The translations under genes and the position numbers were made by a program. DNA of 64,000 nt from the NCBI GenBank assembly GCA_002869165.1, contig PKTK01000001.1, forward strand, positions 310,001 through 374,000, written 5' to 3'. The notes under the pieces were generated by a model, which did not search any database, was not told the origin of the DNA, and was given only the letters and a program-made list of their open reading frames with translations. The DNA is from Candidatus Parcubacteria bacterium. Its GTDB lineage: Bacteria > Patescibacteria > ABY1 > BM507 > UBA12075. Shown here one piece after another: positions 1-6,870 of the stretch (position 1 is its first letter; each line of letters opens with the position of its first letter).

Positions 1-1
1 G

Positions 2-283
2 AAAAGACGAGAAAATTGGTTTGCGGTAACGAGTTCAAAAAGTGAAGTAGTAATAGAATGGGACATGATAAATGGTCAGGTGAGAGCAAGAAAAAGAGAA
101 GACGCTGCTTTTGTGATTACTGATGATGATAATTATGTAAGCAATATAAGAGATGCAGAAAATAAAGGTCGTGAGATGATTACGATTTACAGAAAATCTC
201 ATCGAGGCAGGATTTCTATGGACTGTTTATGTAGCCGCAATGGTAAATTAACTCTAAAAAATATCGATAAATTAGGCAGATAA
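2..283 (+). CDS. Unknown protein, 3' part only
   Basis: The frame is open from the left edge of the window to a TAA at 281-283, so this is the C-terminal part (at least 93 residues) of a gene that starts outside. A Met at 65 could be an internal start but nothing marks it as one. The protein is basic and hydrophilic, with no membrane segment. I recognise no family. It is followed within 10 bases by a rho-independent terminator, which supports a real gene end here. Confidence 0.5.
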   Translation, partial: KRRENWFAVTSSKSEVVIEWDMINGQVRARKREDAAFVITDDDNYVSNIRDAENKGREMITIYRKSHRGRISMDCLCSRNGKLTLKNIDKLGR

Positions 284-289
284 AATATA

Positions 290-318
290 AACCGCTACTT
301 TTCCAAGTAGCGGTTTTT
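290..318 (+). terminator. Rho-independent terminator
   Basis: A 9-bp stem (AACCGCTAC / GTAGCGGTT) with an 8-base loop is followed by a T run. It ends the partial gene at the left edge. Confidence 0.85.
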
Positions 319-323
319 CTATT

Positions 324-359
324 AAAAAAACCTTGAACATTTAAGTTCAAGGTTTTTTT
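324..359. terminator. Bidirectional terminator between convergent genes
   Basis: CCTTGAAC and GTTCAAGG form a stem flanked by A7 on the left and T7 on the right, so it works on both strands. It would end rpmA transcription on the minus strand. Confidence 0.85.
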
Positions 360-376
360 CTTTTATCTAAAAGATT

Positions 377-658
377 TTATTTTTTGGTAACAATGCTAAC
401 GAATTTTGTGTCTTTCAATTTGTTGTTGAATTTCATTATTTTCTTGGTAGAAAATTTTACAATTCCTGGTACCTTTGCAAAAAGAGTATCATCACTGCCT
501 TTCATAACATTTTCACCTGGGTGAACTTTTGTTCCTCTTTGTCTAACAATGATATTACCGGCTTTTGCTGTTTGTCCGTCTGAGAGCTTAAGCCCGAGAC
601 GCTGTCCTTTAGAATCTTTGAGATTTACCGCGGAACCTCCAGCTTTCTTATGTGCCAT
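377..658 (-). CDS. rpmA: 50S ribosomal protein L27
   Basis: This 93-residue protein begins MAHKKAGGSA, the conserved start of mature L27, and carries the family core GQRLGLKLSDGQ, RQRGTK and HPGENV. L27 lies near the peptidyl-transferase centre of the large subunit. A longer reading with 16 extra residues is possible, but it lies in the 5'UTR hairpin and has no L27 character, so I start at 658. No N-terminal cleavage extension like that of Firmicutes L27 is present. The usual partner rplU (L21) is not beside it; the gene stands alone with its own promoter and terminator. There is no Shine-Dalgarno sequence. Confidence 0.97.
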   Translation of the reverse strand: MAHKKAGGSAVNLKDSKGQRLGLKLSDGQTAKAGNIIVRQRGTKVHPGENVMKGSDDTLFAKVPGIVKFSTKKIMKFNNKLKDTKFVSIVTKK

Positions 659-667
659 ATGGATTAT

Positions 668-713
668 ATGAATCTTGTGTAAACAAAAAAATGCGAATAT
701 ACGCAAGATTCAT
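668..713 (-). promoter_or_regulatory. Hairpin in the rpmA 5'UTR
   Basis: ATGAATCTTG (668-677) and CAAGATTCAT (704-713) are a perfect 10-bp inverted repeat with a 26-base loop, ending 9 bases before the rpmA start codon. It lies inside the leader predicted from the promoter at 745-773. Its position suggests translational control, but no known ribosomal-protein leader is recognised. Confidence 0.5.
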
Positions 714-744
714 GTATTTAGTAAAATATATATTTAATATTAGA

Positions 745-773
745 AATATAACAAATAATAGAAATATTGTCAA
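745..773 (-). promoter_or_regulatory. rpmA promoter
   Basis: On the minus strand TTGACA (773-768) is followed after exactly 17 bases by TATATT (750-745). Transcription would start near 738, giving a leader of about 80 bases before rpmA. Confidence 0.75.
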
Positions 774-855
774 TATTTGACAACTAATTTTAAAAATGAC
801 ATAAAAATAAAAAAAATGAGGCAAAAATCGAATTTTTATAAGGAAAAACAAAGGT

Positions 856-883
856 TTGAAAAAAGATATTTTTGTGCTAAGAT
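856..883 (+). promoter_or_regulatory. Promoter candidate for the gene at 906
   Basis: TTGAAA (856-861), a 16-base spacer and TAAGAT (878-883). The predicted start near 890 leaves a leader of about 16 bases. Confidence 0.45.
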
Positions 884-905
884 GTTTTAATTAAAATAAA
901 CGTGA

Positions 906-1535
906 ATGATTAAATATAGAATAAAAATAAATATTCCTGGTTGGTACACAAGCCGAGGAATGGAAAATACCGCTACTAAGGCTATTAAAAAAACCAAATA
1001 TACAGCCGATATTTATAGTGCGGTAGGGTGGTTTGAGGATAATATTTTTTCTTCACTTATGAGTGAATTGGACAAGGACAAAGTCCAAAAGAGAGTGAGG
1101 CTTTCTACGATCATGAATATCCACGACAAGAGCGGCCTCAAGGATAGATCAAAGATCAGTCGAATGCGAAAATCAATTGAAGATGGAAGACATACCTTGG
1201 CTAGATCAGGCATGCCCAATATTAAGATACTTAAATTATCCAGCAAGGAACTTTTTCTTTTTGATGGCCATCATTCACTACTAGCCTATATGTCGGCAGG
1301 TAAGCGGTATTTGCATCAGATTCCATATCTTATAATTGAGGAAAAAGATGAGCAAAAAATACTAGATAATAATTTCCAAAGATTTTTTGGCGAGCATCTA
1401 AAATGGAAGCGAAGAGAGAAGTGGCAGAACTATACTATCAACTGGAACGCTAGAGGCAAAAAGAAATTGGAAGAAAGAAGACAAAGGAATATGGGTGAGT
1501 TGTTTGATGTTTTGGGGGAGAGAGGAATTGTCTAA
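906..1535 (+). CDS. ParB/sulfiredoxin-like domain protein, function unknown
   Basis: This 209-residue soluble protein contains FDGHHSLLAY near residue 118, after a strand of hydrophobic residues. That arrangement resembles the DGHHR-type motif of ParB/sulfiredoxin-fold nucleotide-binding domains, which bind or hydrolyse nucleotides. The flanking sequence (residues 65-105) is basic and helical, and the C-terminus from residue 150 is very basic (KWKRREKW, KKKLEERRQR), which would suit nucleic-acid binding. The start at 906 has no SD; ATG at 960 is an alternative. It stands alone in an orphan-gene strip. The family call is tentative, based on one motif. Confidence 0.45.
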   Translation: MIKYRIKINIPGWYTSRGMENTATKAIKKTKYTADIYSAVGWFEDNIFSSLMSELDKDKVQKRVRLSTIMNIHDKSGLKDRSKISRMRKSIEDGRHTLARSGMPNIKILKLSSKELFLFDGHHSLLAYMSAGKRYLHQIPYLIIEEKDEQKILDNNFQRFFGEHLKWKRREKWQNYTINWNARGKKKLEERRQRNMGELFDVLGERGIV

Positions 1536-1576
1536 GTTAAAATTTATAAAAATAAAATCAGTTCTTTAAAATATAA

Positions 1577-1641
1577 AAGGAGAAAAAATGGACAGTTTTT
1601 TGATAGATAAATGCTTCTAAAAAATAAGCGAATGGTACCAT
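1577..1641 (+). other. SD-led short reading frame cut by TAA, in frame with the next gene
   Basis: AAAGGAG (1577-1583) precedes ATG 1588, an ideal ribosome binding site. The frame reads 10 codons (MDSFLIDKCF), meets TAA at 1618-1620, then continues open in the same frame straight into the membrane protein at 1642. Either the gene once began at 1588 and carries a nonsense mutation, or the short peptide is a leader that delivers ribosomes to the GTG at 1642. The gene at 1642 has no SD of its own, which favours the first view. Confidence 0.5.
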
Positions 1642-2205
1642 GTGCGATTAAATAATACTTGTTTTTCTTTAGCCGTGAAATGTTTTATTGTTTTTCTTGT
1701 TATTTTTTTACCAAGAGCTGTTAGTAATATATTTTTTAACGAGGTAACAAGCCTTGGTATTAGAATGGTATTATTGTTAATTGATTTAATTATTTTAACT
1801 TTAGTGTTTAAATGTATAAGCTTATGCAAGAAAAGTAATAAAGAATATTATAAAGCATCAGAAGTAGCAAGCTATAACAAACATAGAGAAGTCTGGAGAC
1901 CTGTTAGATACATTTTTCTGGTAATATGTGTGTTAACTCTATATATAAGTATTGTCGCCACAATAGCTATTGCTTTGGAGATTGATTCATTTCACTTATT
2001 ATTTCTAAAGGTTAGTATTGCGGAAGGAACAACTCTGGATTTTTTTTACTTTTTTCTTCGAACAATTATAATCATGCAAATATTAGGGCTTGTGAGTGGC
2101 TTTTATTTCATGGCCTGTATTCCCATTCCAGGGAAGAGACTCAGGGAAAGGCAAAAAGAAAGACAAGGTTTGAAAAGATTTATACCAGCCATAGAAAGAT
2201 ATTAG
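1642..2205 (+). CDS. Orphan multi-pass membrane protein
   Basis: The reading frame from GTG 1642 gives 187 residues with about four hydrophobic segments (roughly residues 10-28, 38-60, 90-115 and 130-160) and a basic C-terminal tail rich in Arg, Lys and Gln. No family is recognised. The true start is uncertain: the only good ribosome binding site lies before ATG 1588, in the same frame but separated by TAA 1618. If that stop is an error the protein gains 18 N-terminal residues, a short cytoplasmic lead before the first helix. Confidence 0.5.
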   Translation: MRLNNTCFSLAVKCFIVFLVIFLPRAVSNIFFNEVTSLGIRMVLLLIDLIILTLVFKCISLCKKSNKEYYKASEVASYNKHREVWRPVRYIFLVICVLTLYISIVATIAIALEIDSFHLLFLKVSIAEGTTLDFFYFFLRTIIIMQILGLVSGFYFMACIPIPGKRLRERQKERQGLKRFIPAIERY

Positions 2206-2246
2206 TAAAATATTTTATCTTGATTAATATATGAGGAGGAAGAGCA

Positions 2247-2526
2247 ATGGTAAACAAATATTGTAAACAGGTGTTACCTTGTTATGAATTGTTTTTTTCA
2301 CCCCCTAGCTATTGAATTAGACTCAAATACGCTTGAGTCAATTCAGTTTGCCTACATCAGTTCCAAATATGTACATCGAGGAATATTTCGTGATGATGGT
2401 GCTAGGTATTTTGATCACCCCAAGGTTGTGGCTTGGTTATGCAGATCAATTGGAAACAAAGATAATCGAAGCAATATCTCAGTACAAATAACAAAAACAA
2501 TTAAGCCGTTATTCAAAAAAGAATGA
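2247..2526 (+). pseudogene. Frameshifted, truncated HD (RelA/SpoT-type) domain gene
   Basis: AGGAGG (2234-2239) lies 7 bases before ATG 2247, but that frame ends after 22 codons at 2315. The overlapping frame from 2284 reads to 2526 and contains HRGIFRDDGARYFDHP, which matches the HD entry motif of RelA/SpoT-type phosphohydrolases (H-x-G-Q-x-R-x-D-G-x-x-Y-x-x-H-P). A one-base insertion or two-base deletion in the T7 run at 2292-2298 would fuse the two. The ORF stops at about 80 residues, where the family normally continues through the HD pair, and its end lies inside a terminator. It is likely a decayed fragment. Confidence 0.55.
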
Positions 2527-2535
2527 CGGTTTTTT
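2506..2535 (+). terminator. Rho-independent terminator
   Basis: CCGTTATTC / GAATGACGG stem (9 bp with one G-T pair), A6 loop, then T6. It overlaps the last codons of the HD fragment. Confidence 0.8.
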
Positions 2536-2552
2536 AATGAAAATTTTAAATA

Positions 2553-2581
2553 TTGACAGAATTATAGAAAAATGTTAATAT
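2553..2581 (+). promoter_or_regulatory. Promoter for the gene at 2628
   Basis: TTGACA (2553-2558), exact 17-base spacer, TAATAT (2576-2581). Confidence 0.65.
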
Positions 2582-2627
2582 CAAATATTCTTTTTCAAAA
2601 TAGAAAAAACATAAGAAGAGGTTGTAG

Positions 2628-2897
2628 ATGAGCGAAAAAGAGGAAAGAATTGAATTTCTAAAAAAAGAAATTCTAAAGTGTCTTAAAAAACTTCAAGAAG
2701 AGGGTTATATCAAAAGAAACAAACCTCTTCAGAGGTATTGCCTGAAGTGTGAAAAAGAACTGGACGCTCTACTAGAGAATCAAAACCAGAAAACACAACC
2801 AGGAAGCCATGAAAAAAAACAGGCTAAAAAAGTGATTATTGTTTTCGCTGTCGTAGAAAAAATGGGGGAGATTTGCAAAAAATTGGCTGTAGCATAG
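2628..2897 (+). CDS. Small orphan protein, helical N-terminus
   Basis: This 89-residue protein has a charged helical N-terminal half (residues 1-50, heptad-like Leu and Ile spacing) with two Cys in YCLKCEKE, then a basic linker and a hydrophobic C-terminal stretch (VIIVFAVVEKM). GAGG lies 9-12 bases before the start. It is a single-gene unit between its own promoter and terminator. No family is recognised. Confidence 0.5.
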   Translation: MSEKEERIEFLKKEILKCLKKLQEEGYIKRNKPLQRYCLKCEKELDALLENQNQKTQPGSHEKKQAKKVIIVFAVVEKMGEICKKLAVA

Positions 2898-2912
2898 CTA
2901 GCAGACCCTCTT

Positions 2913-2944
2913 AAAAACCCGCAAAAAAAAGGCGGGTTTTTTAT
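2913..2944 (+). terminator. Rho-independent terminator
   Basis: AAACCCGC / GCGGGTTT stem followed by T6. Confidence 0.85.
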
Positions 2945-2952
2945 TTTATACC

Positions 2953-3000
2953 AGACAAATATTTGACAAAAATAAGTAAATATGTTAAAAAGATTTGTCT
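2953..3000 (+). promoter_or_regulatory. Promoter region flanked by an inverted repeat
   Basis: AGACAAAT (2953-2960) and ATTTGTCT (2993-3000) are perfect inverted half-sites around TTGACA (2963-2968); the weak -10 candidate is TAAAAA at 2986-2991, 17 bases on. Half-sites that bracket a promoter are typical of repressor operators. The leader to the gene at 3134 would be over 120 bases. Confidence 0.35.
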
Positions 3001-3133
3001 TATAAAGGGCTATGGTTAGTAGTTCTTTGGTTGATTGACAGTTGGTCAAAATCAACTACATGATAAGGCGTGAACCTTAAAACGTGGCAGTAAGTCACAA
3101 AAATGCTGGTTATCAGCTAAAAAGGAGATGAGC

Positions 3134-3760
3134 ATGAAAAACAAAACGAGCCTGGATCTTGAAATGATCAAAACCGAGAAGTCAAAGGATGGGAAAATGT
3201 TGAAAGTGTGGATAGGTGATAATAACGTAGCCTATAACATTTTAGTAATTGGCTCAACTGTTCCATTGACAGTAACTACGGATGTGCATGTAAAGGAATT
3301 TCATCTTTTGCCATTTGAGCAGGAGCGTGGTTTGATAATTCTGTGGGCTAATGATACTCCTGTAGGAAAGATGGCGATAGTCTATGTAAGCATGAAAGAT
3401 GCTTGCCCGTATCTTCATAAAATGAACAAAGATGATATGAAATGGTTTCCGAGCCTTCGGTATCCCACTCAGTTTGTTGGCCAAGACCTCGAGGTTTTAA
3501 TCGACGGTGATCGTTTTAGCACAAAAATAAATTCTTCGTGTTTCAGTGTTGATGGTGATATGTTGGCACGATATCTCAATGAAGAGATCAGTGCCAATGA
3601 TGTCAGGTTGAAAGCGCTCGGTAGCAACCTGCCGGGATTCGCTAGCAGGAGGAAGCTTGAGTATTCTTTTGAATTAAAACCAAAAAGAGTTTACTTTTTT
3701 GCTCCGCACAGAAGTGATAAAGCTAAGAGTATGTTGGTAGTAGGAGCAATTGCTCACTGA
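3134..3760 (+). CDS. Orphan soluble protein
   Basis: The protein has 208 residues from ATG 3134. An in-frame ATG at 3128 directly abuts the SD AAGGAG (3122-3127), whereas ATG 3134 sits at the normal distance, so I prefer 3134. Composition is mixed alpha/beta with no signal peptide and no membrane segment. Base composition is less AT-rich than the core genes. The gene ends in TGA, and the same frame stays open for a further 74 codons to 3985. No family is recognised. Confidence 0.55.
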   Translation: MKNKTSLDLEMIKTEKSKDGKMLKVWIGDNNVAYNILVIGSTVPLTVTTDVHVKEFHLLPFEQERGLIILWANDTPVGKMAIVYVSMKDACPYLHKMNKDDMKWFPSLRYPTQFVGQDLEVLIDGDRFSTKINSSCFSVDGDMLARYLNEEISANDVRLKALGSNLPGFASRRKLEYSFELKPKRVYFFAPHRSDKAKSMLVVGAIAH

Positions 3761-3832
3761 AGAAGTATCAATATTATATTCCGCCGACGCGCAGACGTTC
3801 CGAAATTTAGAAAATTGTGCAAAAGTAGGAAT

Positions 3833-3985
3833 ATGGTTAGCTTGACAGTTCACCCTGAAAACCGCGGGAGGATATTTAGAGATGGCTATAAATCTGGCAC
3901 TTTCAGTTTTGGTAAGTCACAAGAGATGAGGGTGTATCTCGTCGACCATCACATCATAGACTTATTGAAAGCCAATCTATATTAG
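3833..3985 (+). CDS. Possible 50-residue orphan protein
   Basis: ATG 3833 opens a 50-codon frame ending TAG at 3985. It has a weak SD (AGGA two bases before the start) and ends 15 bases before the next gene, as in an operon. The same frame is open back to the TGA of the preceding gene at 3760, so this could equally be the detached tail of that gene. The sequence is basic and glycine-containing; no family is recognised. Confidence 0.3.
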   Translation: MVSLTVHPENRGRIFRDGYKSGTFSFGKSQEMRVYLVDHHIIDLLKANLY

Positions 3986-4000
3986 GATGGAGGAAAAGAT

Positions 4001-4423
4001 ATGCCGAATGAACATGGTCAAGTATTGCCGAGCGATTATATCGCTACCGTAGGTTTTATACGTGTGATAGCGGAGTCTATGGATGACGGTGAAATACAGA
4101 TTGCCGGAGATTTTGTGAATTTTGAGTGGTTCAAGAGATTCATGGAAAATATGGCCTGGAATGATGAATGGGTGTTTATAGTCTGTGGTCCTGAGGGGAT
4201 GATTTCTAAGCTCGGGGAAGCTGAGAATGTTACCCTGGGTGAAGTTAGGAATGAAAAGGACAAGTACTGGGCCCCAGCTGGAACCCTCCACGTATTAGCC
4301 GGAGAAAAAGACGAAAGTATCGCGCTTTTCTATCATCCCACCTGGCTGGAACGTTTCAGAAGAACCCTCAAAGCAGATGATGAAAAAATCACTGGCTATG
4401 ACGAGGATACCGCTCCATGGTAA
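4001..4423 (+). CDS. Orphan acidic protein
   Basis: 140 residues, with a strong SD (GGAGG) about 8 bases before the ATG. The protein is acidic, Trp-rich (EWF, MAWNDEW, KYWAP, APW) and lacks signal or membrane segments. The segment WAPAGTLHVLAGEKDES is cupin-like in rhythm, but no cupin histidines are seen. It is the last gene before a terminator and probably cotranscribed with the gene at 3134. No family is recognised. Confidence 0.55.
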   Translation: MPNEHGQVLPSDYIATVGFIRVIAESMDDGEIQIAGDFVNFEWFKRFMENMAWNDEWVFIVCGPEGMISKLGEAENVTLGEVRNEKDKYWAPAGTLHVLAGEKDESIALFYHPTWLERFRRTLKADDEKITGYDEDTAPW

Positions 4424-4445
4424 ATAAATTTTAAACAATCAAACG

Positions 4446-4475
4446 ACCCGAGTTCAGATGAGCTTGGGTTTTTTA
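4446..4475 (+). terminator. Rho-independent terminator
   Basis: ACCCGAG / CTTGGGT stem (one G-T pair), 10-base loop, T6. Confidence 0.75.
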
Positions 4476-4492
4476 TTATTTAATACAAATAA

Positions 4493-4521
4493 TTGACTAA
4501 TAAAGTATTAAGATGTAAGAT
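4493..4521 (+). promoter_or_regulatory. Promoter upstream of a leader region
   Basis: TTGACT (4493-4498), 17-base spacer, TAAGAT (4516-4521). Transcription from about 4529 would first meet a 13-codon frame (4547-4588) and then a terminator before the gene at 4638. Confidence 0.5.
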
Positions 4522-4546
4522 AAAGGCGAAAATTTATTGAAAAAAT

Positions 4547-4588
4547 ATGAAAAATATTGTTCAATTTACTCAAATAACAAACGCTTAA
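4547..4588 (+). other. Possible leader peptide reading frame
   Basis: ATG 4547 encodes MKNIVQFTQITNA and stops at 4588, four bases before a terminator hairpin. A promoter, a short peptide, a terminator and then a gene is the layout of an attenuator, although no anti-terminator pairing was worked out. It may also be chance or a remnant. Confidence 0.25.
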
Positions 4589-4591
4589 CAG

Positions 4592-4616
4592 ACCGCCTAA
4601 TTTTGGGCGGTTTTTT
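4592..4616 (+). terminator. Terminator ahead of the gene at 4638
   Basis: ACCGCC / GGCGGT stem followed by T6, only 22 bases before the next start codon. Confidence 0.8.
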
Positions 4617-4637
4617 GATTCGTCTATAAATGACAAT

Positions 4638-5570
4638 ATGTCTAAGAAAATATTTATACATGATGATATTTTTCCGCAAATAAAATCAGATAAAGAATAT
4701 GAGGGTTACAAAAATAATCATCCTAATTTTGACCCAGAATATATTTTACAACACTGCTATATTCACAGAAAGGAAACCAGGATATGGCTTGAATCCATTT
4801 GGGAAAAATATGAAAAATTTGCAGAACCAGACCTGATAAAGCACATAAGAGAACCCGGATTATTTCATTCTTTTAGTTGGCAATTATATTTAGCATCATT
4901 AATTTTTGAAAAAAATCATAAAATACAACCTAACAATGGCATCGGTCCAGATTTACAGATAGAATACAAGGGAAAAAACTTGTGGATTGAAGCAGTTGTT
5001 ACAACACCAGGAAATGATAAAAATGCAGCAGGTATTCCAAATAGCTGTGGTATTTATGAAAGTTTAAACCCTAGAGTTGCCAGAATTACCAATGCCTTAA
5101 CAACAAAATATGATATATACAAAAGAAGATATCTTGGTAGTATTTGTAAGGAAGATGAACCCTTTATTATTGCTGTGAATGGTAGCGAAACGAACAGTTT
5201 AAATCCTAGTAGGGCTGCAGAAGCTACTGTGTTTGCTAGAGGAAATGATCAAATAAAAAGAATGCCAGATGGTAGCATGAAAGGAGGTTTTTATGAGCTA
5301 AGAGAGTTTATAATAATAAAAAAAGGAGAAAAAGAAGTTAAAATACCAACAAATTACTTTTGTAATGATAAGCACAAAGAGATAAGCGGAATTATGTATT
5401 GTGAGCAACATGTAATAAATGCAAACAATAATAAAAGAACCCCAGAGGCCAATATTTTTTTATTACTAAATCCGTATGCAAAAAATCCAGTTGATTATAG
5501 TAAGCTTAAAATAGGAAAATTAATTACTATGGATAAAAATAGAAAAATATTTAAAGAAAACTTTAATTAA
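4638..5570 (+). CDS. Orphan protein with a possible PD-(D/E)XK nuclease-like core
   Basis: 310 residues, soluble. Residues about 100-120 read GIGPDLQIEY...LWIEAVV: an Asp after G-P, then a strand ending in a Glu. This resembles the D...(D/E)xK core of restriction-endonuclease-fold proteins, but the expected Lys is replaced by Val, so activity is uncertain. The rest (residues 120-310) is Asn- and Lys-rich and not recognised. Very low GC and lack of an SD match the chromosome average. A 125-residue membrane protein follows 18 bases downstream and may be a partner. Confidence 0.4.
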   Translation: MSKKIFIHDDIFPQIKSDKEYEGYKNNHPNFDPEYILQHCYIHRKETRIWLESIWEKYEKFAEPDLIKHIREPGLFHSFSWQLYLASLIFEKNHKIQPNNGIGPDLQIEYKGKNLWIEAVVTTPGNDKNAAGIPNSCGIYESLNPRVARITNALTTKYDIYKRRYLGSICKEDEPFIIAVNGSETNSLNPSRAAEATVFARGNDQIKRMPDGSMKGGFYELREFIIIKKGEKEVKIPTNYFCNDKHKEISGIMYCEQHVINANNNKRTPEANIFLLLNPYAKNPVDYSKLKIGKLITMDKNRKIFKENFN

Positions 5571-5588
5571 TTTTATAAATAATCCAAA

Positions 5589-5966
5589 ATGTTAACTGGC
5601 GTTGATATCTGTCAAGATTTTACAATTCCTGCCGCATCAACAATTCACTCATTTGTTTGGCAGGTGATTTTTTACATATGGCCATGGAAGTGGATTCTAA
5701 TTATGTTGCTTATTTTGATGTGGGCAGCATGGGAAATTGCAACTAGAAATAGCAAGGTTCATTATAATTCTAAAAATGGTTTTTCGCCATCATTTAATAG
5801 ATTTGTAGGTTCTGGAGCCTATTTGAGTTTTCAGACTATCCTATTTGTATCATTTGAAAAATTATTTAGTATTAAGTTTTATTGTCTACGGTGGCCTTAT
5901 ATAATGCATCTGTTCGTATTTATTACTACAGGATTATTTTTGTACATAGTTGGCTTTTGGCCATAG
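5589..5966 (+). CDS. Small multi-pass membrane protein
   Basis: 125 residues with hydrophobic segments at about 24-47, 78-95 and 103-124. It is Trp- and Phe-rich. It follows the gene at 4638 by 18 bases and shares its terminator (6043-6075), so the pair is probably one unit. No family is recognised. Confidence 0.5.
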   Translation: MLTGVDICQDFTIPAASTIHSFVWQVIFYIWPWKWILIMLLILMWAAWEIATRNSKVHYNSKNGFSPSFNRFVGSGAYLSFQTILFVSFEKLFSIKFYCLRWPYIMHLFVFITTGLFLYIVGFWP

Positions 5967-6042
5967 CTTAGAATTTTTAAAATTTGGAATAAAAAATAGA
6001 CACAGACTTCTCAGCTTTTTGGGAAAAGTCATTATAAGAAGC

Positions 6043-6075
6043 AAGCCCACTTGTATATAAACAAGTGGGCTTTTA
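6043..6075 (+). terminator. Strong rho-independent terminator
   Basis: GCCCACTTGT / ACAAGTGGGC, a perfect 10-bp stem with a 6-base loop and T4. Confidence 0.85.
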
Positions 6076-6148
6076 ATATTAATTTAATATTAATAAATTA
6101 TAATAAAATTATTAATAAAACTACAATAATCAATGTAGTTAAAAAGAG

Positions 6149-6514
6149 ATGATATTACTTGTAAATTTAATTTCAAAATATATGAATAACAAAAAAGAGG
6201 CTAGTAGAGAAGAAGATAATGTCTTAAAGGCAACGATCGAAGAGCTCGAAACCTATCTTAAAAAGCTAAAAGCAAAAACTGAAGGAGATTTGAGTGATGA
6301 AAAAAGTAAAACTGAGATTTTCAAGGAAAAGACCGAGGTAGTTAAACGTAAAGCCGAAGAACTTAAAAATAAGGCAGAAAACTTGAAGACTAAATATGAC
6401 AAAGCTGACCCCGAGAAGCAAAAGATTGTGATAGCTCTGTTGTCAGCGCTTGCGGCTACTATTATTACATCAATAGTTTTGGGTGCAACTTCTTGTTGCA
6501 AGAAAAATAAATAA
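6149..6514 (+). CDS. Coiled-coil protein with C-terminal membrane helix
   Basis: 121 residues. Residues 20-90 are a Lys/Glu-rich heptad pattern, followed by one hydrophobic helix (about residues 93-114) and a basic tail after a CC pair. The layout is that of a tail-anchored protein with a cytoplasmic coiled coil. No SD precedes 6149; Met 12 (6182) is an alternative start. No family is recognised. Confidence 0.5.
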   Translation: MILLVNLISKYMNNKKEASREEDNVLKATIEELETYLKKLKAKTEGDLSDEKSKTEIFKEKTEVVKRKAEELKNKAENLKTKYDKADPEKQKIVIALLSALAATIITSIVLGATSCCKKNK

Positions 6515-6552
6515 AGATAGAAGATAATAGAGGAGAGTCCATGAGCATAAAT

Positions 6553-6579
6553 AAAACAGCCTGATTTGGCTGTTTTTTG
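6553..6579 (+). terminator. Rho-independent terminator
   Basis: AAACAGCC / GGCTGTTT stem with T-rich tail. Confidence 0.8.
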
Positions 6580-6611
6580 TTTTTGTGAGATAATTTACAA
6601 TAGGTATTAAT

Positions 6612-6700
6612 AGGGTAACGTTACCCTAACGTTACCCCTCTAATTATTTTTCTGGATCCCGGGTTCTTCTCCGCATTTGCTCCGAAGCCCCAGGATGACA
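6612..6700. repeat. Palindromic intergenic repeat remnants
   Basis: AGGGTAACGTTACCCT (6612-6627) is a perfect 16-bp palindrome followed by a second AACGTTACCC. Next comes TCTGGATCCCGGG...CCAGGATGACA (6651-6700). Its ends match the widespread CPR/proteobacterial type of dispersed repeat that runs from TCTGGAT to ATGACA; a cleaner copy lies at 47085. Confidence 0.5.
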
Positions 6701-6707
6701 AAGATGT

Positions 6708-6863
6708 ATGAGTGAAGTTCGTAAAATTGTAAAAAATGGAGCAGGGACTTATTATGTTTCTATTCCCAAAAAATATATGAAAGCTTTTAAGTTTAAAGAT
6801 GGACAGAAAGTTGAGGTTGAGAAGAGAAAAAGCGGGATTTATATTAAGGATTGGAAGGAATAA
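6708..6863 (+). CDS. AbrB/SpoVT-like DNA-binding domain protein
   Basis: This 51-residue protein reads MSEVRKIVKNGAGTYYVSIP and continues through KKYMKAF and DGQKVEVEK. That is the swapped-hairpin AbrB pattern: an alternating N-terminal strand, V-S-I-P-K, then G-Q-x-V-x-V. Such proteins act as dimeric transcription regulators or antitoxins. No toxin gene follows; the next gene is a lipoprotein 7 bases downstream. It is a good family match by pattern but too short to assign a target. Confidence 0.65.
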   Translation: MSEVRKIVKNGAGTYYVSIPKKYMKAFKFKDGQKVEVEKRKSGIYIKDWKE

Positions 6864-6870
6864 TTGTTAT

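Noticed and set aside
659..706. 16-residue extension of L27
   Set aside because: It is encoded by the 5'UTR hairpin and lacks L27 features; MAHKKAGG is the known start.
6799..6870. Longer N-terminus of the M23-like lipoprotein
   Set aside because: It overlaps the AbrB-like gene and would place the lipoprotein signal inside the protein.
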